Origin: VRUE01 sp044867925
GTDB taxonomy: Bacteria > Actinomycetota > Thermoleophilia > Solirubrobacterales > 70-9
DNA length: 61,320 bases
Direction: 5' to 3'
NCBI GenBank assembly: GCA_044867925.1
Contig: JBIOVV010000014.1
Coordinates: 1 to 61,320 of the forward strand
Made by a program: the position numbers and the translations under genes. A model generated the notes under the pieces. The model saw only the letters and a program-made list of their open reading frames with translations, was not told the DNA's origin and did not search any database. Shown piece by piece: positions 59,501-61,320 of this stretch (its first letter is position 1; every line of letters starts with the position of its first letter).

Positions 59501-61165
59501 TGCGAGGAGCGGGTCGCAGAGGGCTACTCGGCCGCCTCGATGCTGGACAAACTGGTCGCCGAGCGCCGCGTCGCCAGGGTCCGCGTCGCCGGCGAGGAGC
59601 GCTACATCGCCGCCGAGGACGCGGGCCTCTACCGCGACGCGCTCGGCGTCCCCGAGCCGCCCGGCCTGCCGGAGACCTTCCTCGAGGAGCACCCCGACGC
59701 GATGCGCGCCCTGGTCCGCCGCTACGCCCGCACCCACGGCCCCTTCCCGACCCAGCAGCTGGCCGACCGCTACGGGGTCGATCCGCTGCCGGGCCTGCGC
59801 GAGTTGGAGAGCGAAGGGGCGATGGTCCGCGGCGAGCTTCTGCCCGGCGGGACCGAGCGCGAGTGGTGCGACTCCGAAGTCCTGCGCCGGGTCCGCCGCG
59901 CCAGCCTCGCCCGCCTGCGCAAGGAGGTCGAGGCGGCCGACACCCGCGAGCTGGCCCGCTTCCTGCCGAGCTGGCAGAACGTCGACGCGTTCCGCCGCAC
60001 CGGCGCCGGGATCGACCGCCTGCGCGAGGCGCTGGTGCCGCTGCAGGGGGTGGCGCTGACCCCGAAGGTCTGGGAGGGGGACGTGCTGCCGCGCCGCCTC
60101 GGCGCTTACTCGCAGAGCTGGCTGGACGAGCTCTGCACCAGCGGCGAGCTGGTCTGGATCGGTTCCGGCGCCCTCGGCCGCAACGACGGTCGCGTCGCCC
60201 TCTACTTCCGCGAAGACGTCCGCCTCGCCGGCCCGCCGCCGGCCAACGCGAAGCTGGAGTCGCCCGCGGGCGAGGTCCACGAGGCGATCCGCGAGCGTCT
60301 CGCCGCCGGCCCCTCCTTCTGGCTCGACCTCGCCTTCGACCTCGAACACCCGGCCGAGGACATCCACAACGCCCTCTGGGACCTGGCCTGGACCGGCGAG
60401 GTGACGAACGACGCCTTCGCGCCGCTGCGGGCGCCGCGCCTGCGGGCGGTGCCGCCGAGCGAACGCCCCGGCCGCCGCTTCGCCCGCCGCCGCTCGACCA
60501 CCGGCGCCGCCGTCCAGGGGCGCTGGTCGCTGACCGCGCCGCTCTTCGCCAACGCCCCGGGCCCGGGCGCCAAGCTCCGCGCGACGGCCGAGCTGATGCT
60601 GGAGCGCTACGGGATCGTCACCCGCGAGACCGTCCTCGCCGAGGGGATCCCCGGCGGCTTCTCGACCCTCTACGGGGAGCTCGGCAACCTCGAGCTGCTC
60701 GGCACCGCCCGCCGCGGCTACTTCGTCGAGGGCCTCGGCGGCGCCCAGTTCGCGCTCCCCGGCGCGGTCGAGCGGCTGCGCTCGCTGCCCGAAGCCGACG
60801 GCTCCTACCTCGTCCTCGCCGCCACCGACCCCGCCAACCCCTACGGCGCCTCACTGCCCTGGCCGAAGCTGGAGAGCGGGCGCCGCCCCGGCCGCACCCC
60901 CGGCGCCCACCTGTTGCTGCGCGACGGCGAGCCGCAGGTCTTCCTCGAGCGCGGCGGCCGCGGCGTCCTCCGCCTGCGCCGGCTCGAGGGGGCCGAGCTC
61001 GAAGCTGCGATGCGTGCTCTCGCCGACGCCGTCGCCGCCGGCCAGCTGCCGAAACTGGCGATCGAGAAAGTCGACGGCGAGGCGGTGATCGGCTCCGGCC
61101 ACGAGGAGGCGCTGGTCGGGGCCGGCTTCAGCCGCGGCCCGCGCAAACTCACCGCCTCGGCCTGA
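56534..61165 (+). CDS. lhr: Lhr-family ATP-dependent helicase (full-length, Lhr-Core plus C-terminal domain)
   Basis: The 1543-residue protein, close to the 1538 of E. coli Lhr, has Walker A APTGSGKT (53-60), DEIH (164-167), LSATQRP (231-237), TSSLELGIDMGAVDLVIQVESPKSVTRGLQRIGRAGHRMG (motifs V-VI), then the winged-helix/beta-barrel Lhr-Core and the long C-terminal domain. Lhr is a 3'-5' ssDNA translocase induced by DNA damage in mycobacteria. Two low-complexity inserts, about residues 190-225 and 342-388, interrupt the otherwise conserved helicase core. Their DNA consists partly of two related palindromic elements (57122-57180 and 57620-57690). TTG 56534 lies 7 nt after a -10 box. Confidence 0.94.
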   Translation: MASKAKASKKTDPLAPFSAATRRWFEASFEGPTPAQTGGWEAISSGEHALICAPTGSGKTLASFLWGIDKLARSDSLGTGVKLVYVSPLKALSYDIERNLRAPLRGIGAEIAVGLRTGDTSQKERRAMAKTPPDILITTPESLYLMLSSSVRDILTGVEAVIVDEIHAVAQTKRGSHLALTLERLDRWVQDHAGGAAGPVSDTSPAPTGAGPASSPPTADASDSRIQRIGLSATQRPLERIGQFLVGSKRSCRIVDAGQKKALDLEIVVPVEDMADPGAPAYPSEDGPPPTEVEPSAHVRSIWPAIYPKLLELVQEHTSTMIFVNNRRAAERLAKRLNELANGEGEHELPATEHAGHNGNAPPAGGDDSEDSPGRESPESETGPAGKQPYVEIARAHHGSLSHEERAVVEEMLKSGELPCLVATSSLELGIDMGAVDLVIQVESPKSVTRGLQRIGRAGHRMGEVSKGRIFPKYRGDLLECAVVARRMREAEIEETTIPQNPLDVLAQHLVSMAALDEWEVDEVERVVTATQSFHDLSREQLENVLDMLDGRYPSDRFAELRPRIVWDRTEGTIHGRKGARQLVVTNAGTIPDRGLYGVHLPDGRRVGELDEEMVYEARAGQTFLLGSSTWRIEEITRDRVIVTPAPGAPGAVPFWKGDGIGRPAELGRAIGAFAREAVNREPAELAKEYDLDERAANNLVSYLREQQQATRVVPSDETIVVERFRDEIGDWRLCILSPYGGRVHAAWGLALAAKIRDERDLEADAIWSDDGIVIHLPDADEPPPADLVLIDPDQIEDLVVGELSGSALFGARFRENASRSLLIPRAYPGKRTPLWQQRLKSQSLLEVARDFPRFPVILETYRECLRDVLDLPALAELLEKLHSRALSLVEVETPTASPFASSLLFDYVATYMYEGDTPNAERRAAALALDRDLLRELLGQEELRELIDPEALEEVEAQLQHRTEAGRAGDRDALQQLLRNLGDLTAEECEERVAEGYSAASMLDKLVAERRVARVRVAGEERYIAAEDAGLYRDALGVPEPPGLPETFLEEHPDAMRALVRRYARTHGPFPTQQLADRYGVDPLPGLRELESEGAMVRGELLPGGTEREWCDSEVLRRVRRASLARLRKEVEAADTRELARFLPSWQNVDAFRRTGAGIDRLREALVPLQGVALTPKVWEGDVLPRRLGAYSQSWLDELCTSGELVWIGSGALGRNDGRVALYFREDVRLAGPPPANAKLESPAGEVHEAIRERLAAGPSFWLDLAFDLEHPAEDIHNALWDLAWTGEVTNDAFAPLRAPRLRAVPPSERPGRRFARRRSTTGAAVQGRWSLTAPLFANAPGPGAKLRATAELMLERYGIVTRETVLAEGIPGGFSTLYGELGNLELLGTARRGYFVEGLGGAQFALPGAVERLRSLPEADGSYLVLAATDPANPYGASLPWPKLESGRRPGRTPGAHLLLRDGEPQVFLERGGRGVLRLRRLEGAELEAAMRALADAVAAGQLPKLAIEKVDGEAVIGSGHEEALVGAGFSRGPRKLTASA
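57122..57180 (+). repeat. In-frame palindromic element, copy 1, in lhr
   Basis: It begins GCGGGT, then CCTGTCTCC, stem GATACG, apical 8-bp stem CCCGCGCC-TACC-GGCGCGGG (57146-57165), return stem CGCATC, then GTCGCC and an ACCC-containing end. The first 18 nt (57122-57139) are the exact reverse complement of 57670-57687 in copy 2. It lies within the coding sequence and keeps the frame open, encoding part of the insert near residues 197-216. Confidence 0.8.
57620..57690 (-). repeat. In-frame palindromic element, copy 2, in lhr (opposite orientation)
   Basis: Outer arms 57620-57628 and 57682-57690 pair over 9 bp. The middle stem GATTCCG (57635-57641) pairs with CGGAATC (57666-57672). The apical stem CTCTCCC-GGTA-GGGAGAG spans 57646-57663. 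Read on the minus strand the unpaired parts are CCTGTCTCC, TACC and GTCGCC, identical to copy 1, while the stem sequences differ. It encodes part of the insert near residues 363-386. Confidence 0.85.
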
Positions 61166-61167
61166 AC

Positions 61168-61211
61168 TGTACGGAATTCCCGTACACTGTTGAACGGTGA
61201 ATCCGTTCAAC
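61168..61211 (+). promoter_or_regulatory. Two tandem palindromes over the promoter and start of the ATPase gene
   Basis: Palindrome 1: TGTACGG-AATTC-CCGTACA (61168-61186). Palindrome 2: GTTGAACGG-TGAAT-CCGTTCAAC (61189-61211). Both have perfect arms around a 5-nt centre. The -10 box TACACT (61183-61188) overlaps the end of the first and is 8 nt before GTG 61197, which lies in the second. This looks like an autoregulated leaderless promoter. Confidence 0.6.
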
Positions 61212-61320
61212 TACCAAGGACCAGTTTCGCCCGCGCGCCTAATCGACCGTCGCGCTGAGCTGGACGCCCTGCAGGCGGCAGCTGCGGATCGAGTAGCCGT
61301 TCGTCTTGCGGCGCCGCGGC
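61197..61320 (+). CDS. AAA-type ATPase, N-terminal fragment (runs off the window)
   Basis: Only 41 codons are present: the reading begins VNPFNYQGPVSPARLIDRRA and continues ELDALQAAAADRVAVRLAAPR. The F-x-Y-G-x-V...F/I-x-R-x-x-E-L pattern, ending just where the Walker A (SPRRYGKTSL in relatives) would start, is the usual opening of archaeal-type AAA ATPases found widely in bacteria. Function of this family is mostly unknown. Assignment rests on the N-terminus only. GTG 61197 is supported by a -10 box 8 nt upstream. Confidence 0.7.
   Translation, partial: MNPFNYQGPVSPARLIDRRAELDALQAAAADRVAVRLAAPR

Noticed and set aside
57551..61200. Very long alternative frames on both strands over lhr (938 and 1075 residues)
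   Set aside because: Arg/Pro/Gly-rich or Val/Gly/Asp-rich translations without domains, fully contained in the conserved Lhr frame; shadows of high GC3.

Overview
The window is GC-rich DNA of about 70% G+C with tightly packed genes and many GTG and TTG starts. A fused PafB-PafC-type WYL regulator, a DUF1998 helicase, a full-length Lhr helicase, tandem Fluc channels and a dTDP-rhamnose operon together suggest an actinobacterium. Thermoleophilia/Solirubrobacterales is my best guess, inferred from gene content without any search. No rRNA, IS element, CRISPR array or origin is visible. The only RNA gene I find is one tRNA-Phe(GAA).

Layout. 1-4.2 kb: an MrfA-like helicase whose 5' end lies in a 221-bp fold-back (probably a contig-end artefact), a LOG-like protein and a GH15-like exported enzyme. 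4.2-8.3 kb: tRNA-Phe, a membrane-anchored protein, and a divergent membrane-anchored WD40-type propeller. 8.4-12.4 kb: SDR, FAH-family hydrolase, cupredoxin lipoprotein, two fluoride channels and an OB-HD nuclease-like protein. 12.5-16.6 kb: two large polytopic membrane proteins and a small one. 16.6-25.2 kb: the PafBC-like fusion, an MBL hydrolase, a penicillin acylase homologue, a DUF1906 exported protein, and a DJ-1/GlxA divergent pair. 25.2-31.1 kb: a methyltransferase, a lipoprotein, an O-antigen-polymerase-like protein, an exported RTX/arylsulfotransferase-like protein and a PNPOx-like protein.

31.1-56.5 kb is a large surface-polysaccharide locus. Two paralogous exported glycoside hydrolases bracket it. 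Its 13-gene leftward block encodes GDP-fucose enzymes (gmd, fcl), two CDP-paratose-2-epimerase-like proteins, two methyltransferases, five glycosyltransferases, a Wzx-like flippase and a Wzy-like polymerase with an ectodomain. The rightward block is rmlA-rmlD-rmlB-rmlC (dTDP-L-rhamnose). A VapBC-type toxin-antitoxin pair follows. A second leftward block holds a rhamnosyltransferase-like GT2, the WcaJ/WbaP-like initiating transferase and an O-antigen-ligase-like protein with TPR-like repeats. The locus therefore holds initiation, sugar-donor synthesis, assembly, flipping, polymerisation, ligation and trimming functions. 56.5-61.2 kb is a full-length Lhr helicase, followed by the 5' end of an AAA ATPase gene with two tandem palindromes over its promoter and start.

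Three patterns stand out. First, two related hairpin elements sit in frame and in opposite orientation inside lhr; their stems differ by largely compensating changes while the loop sequences are identical. Second, at least 15 genes have a TANNNT -10 box only 6-10 nt before the start codon, implying widespread leaderless transcription; I used this to choose starts. Third, several genes end in long, perfect, U-tract-less inverted repeats.
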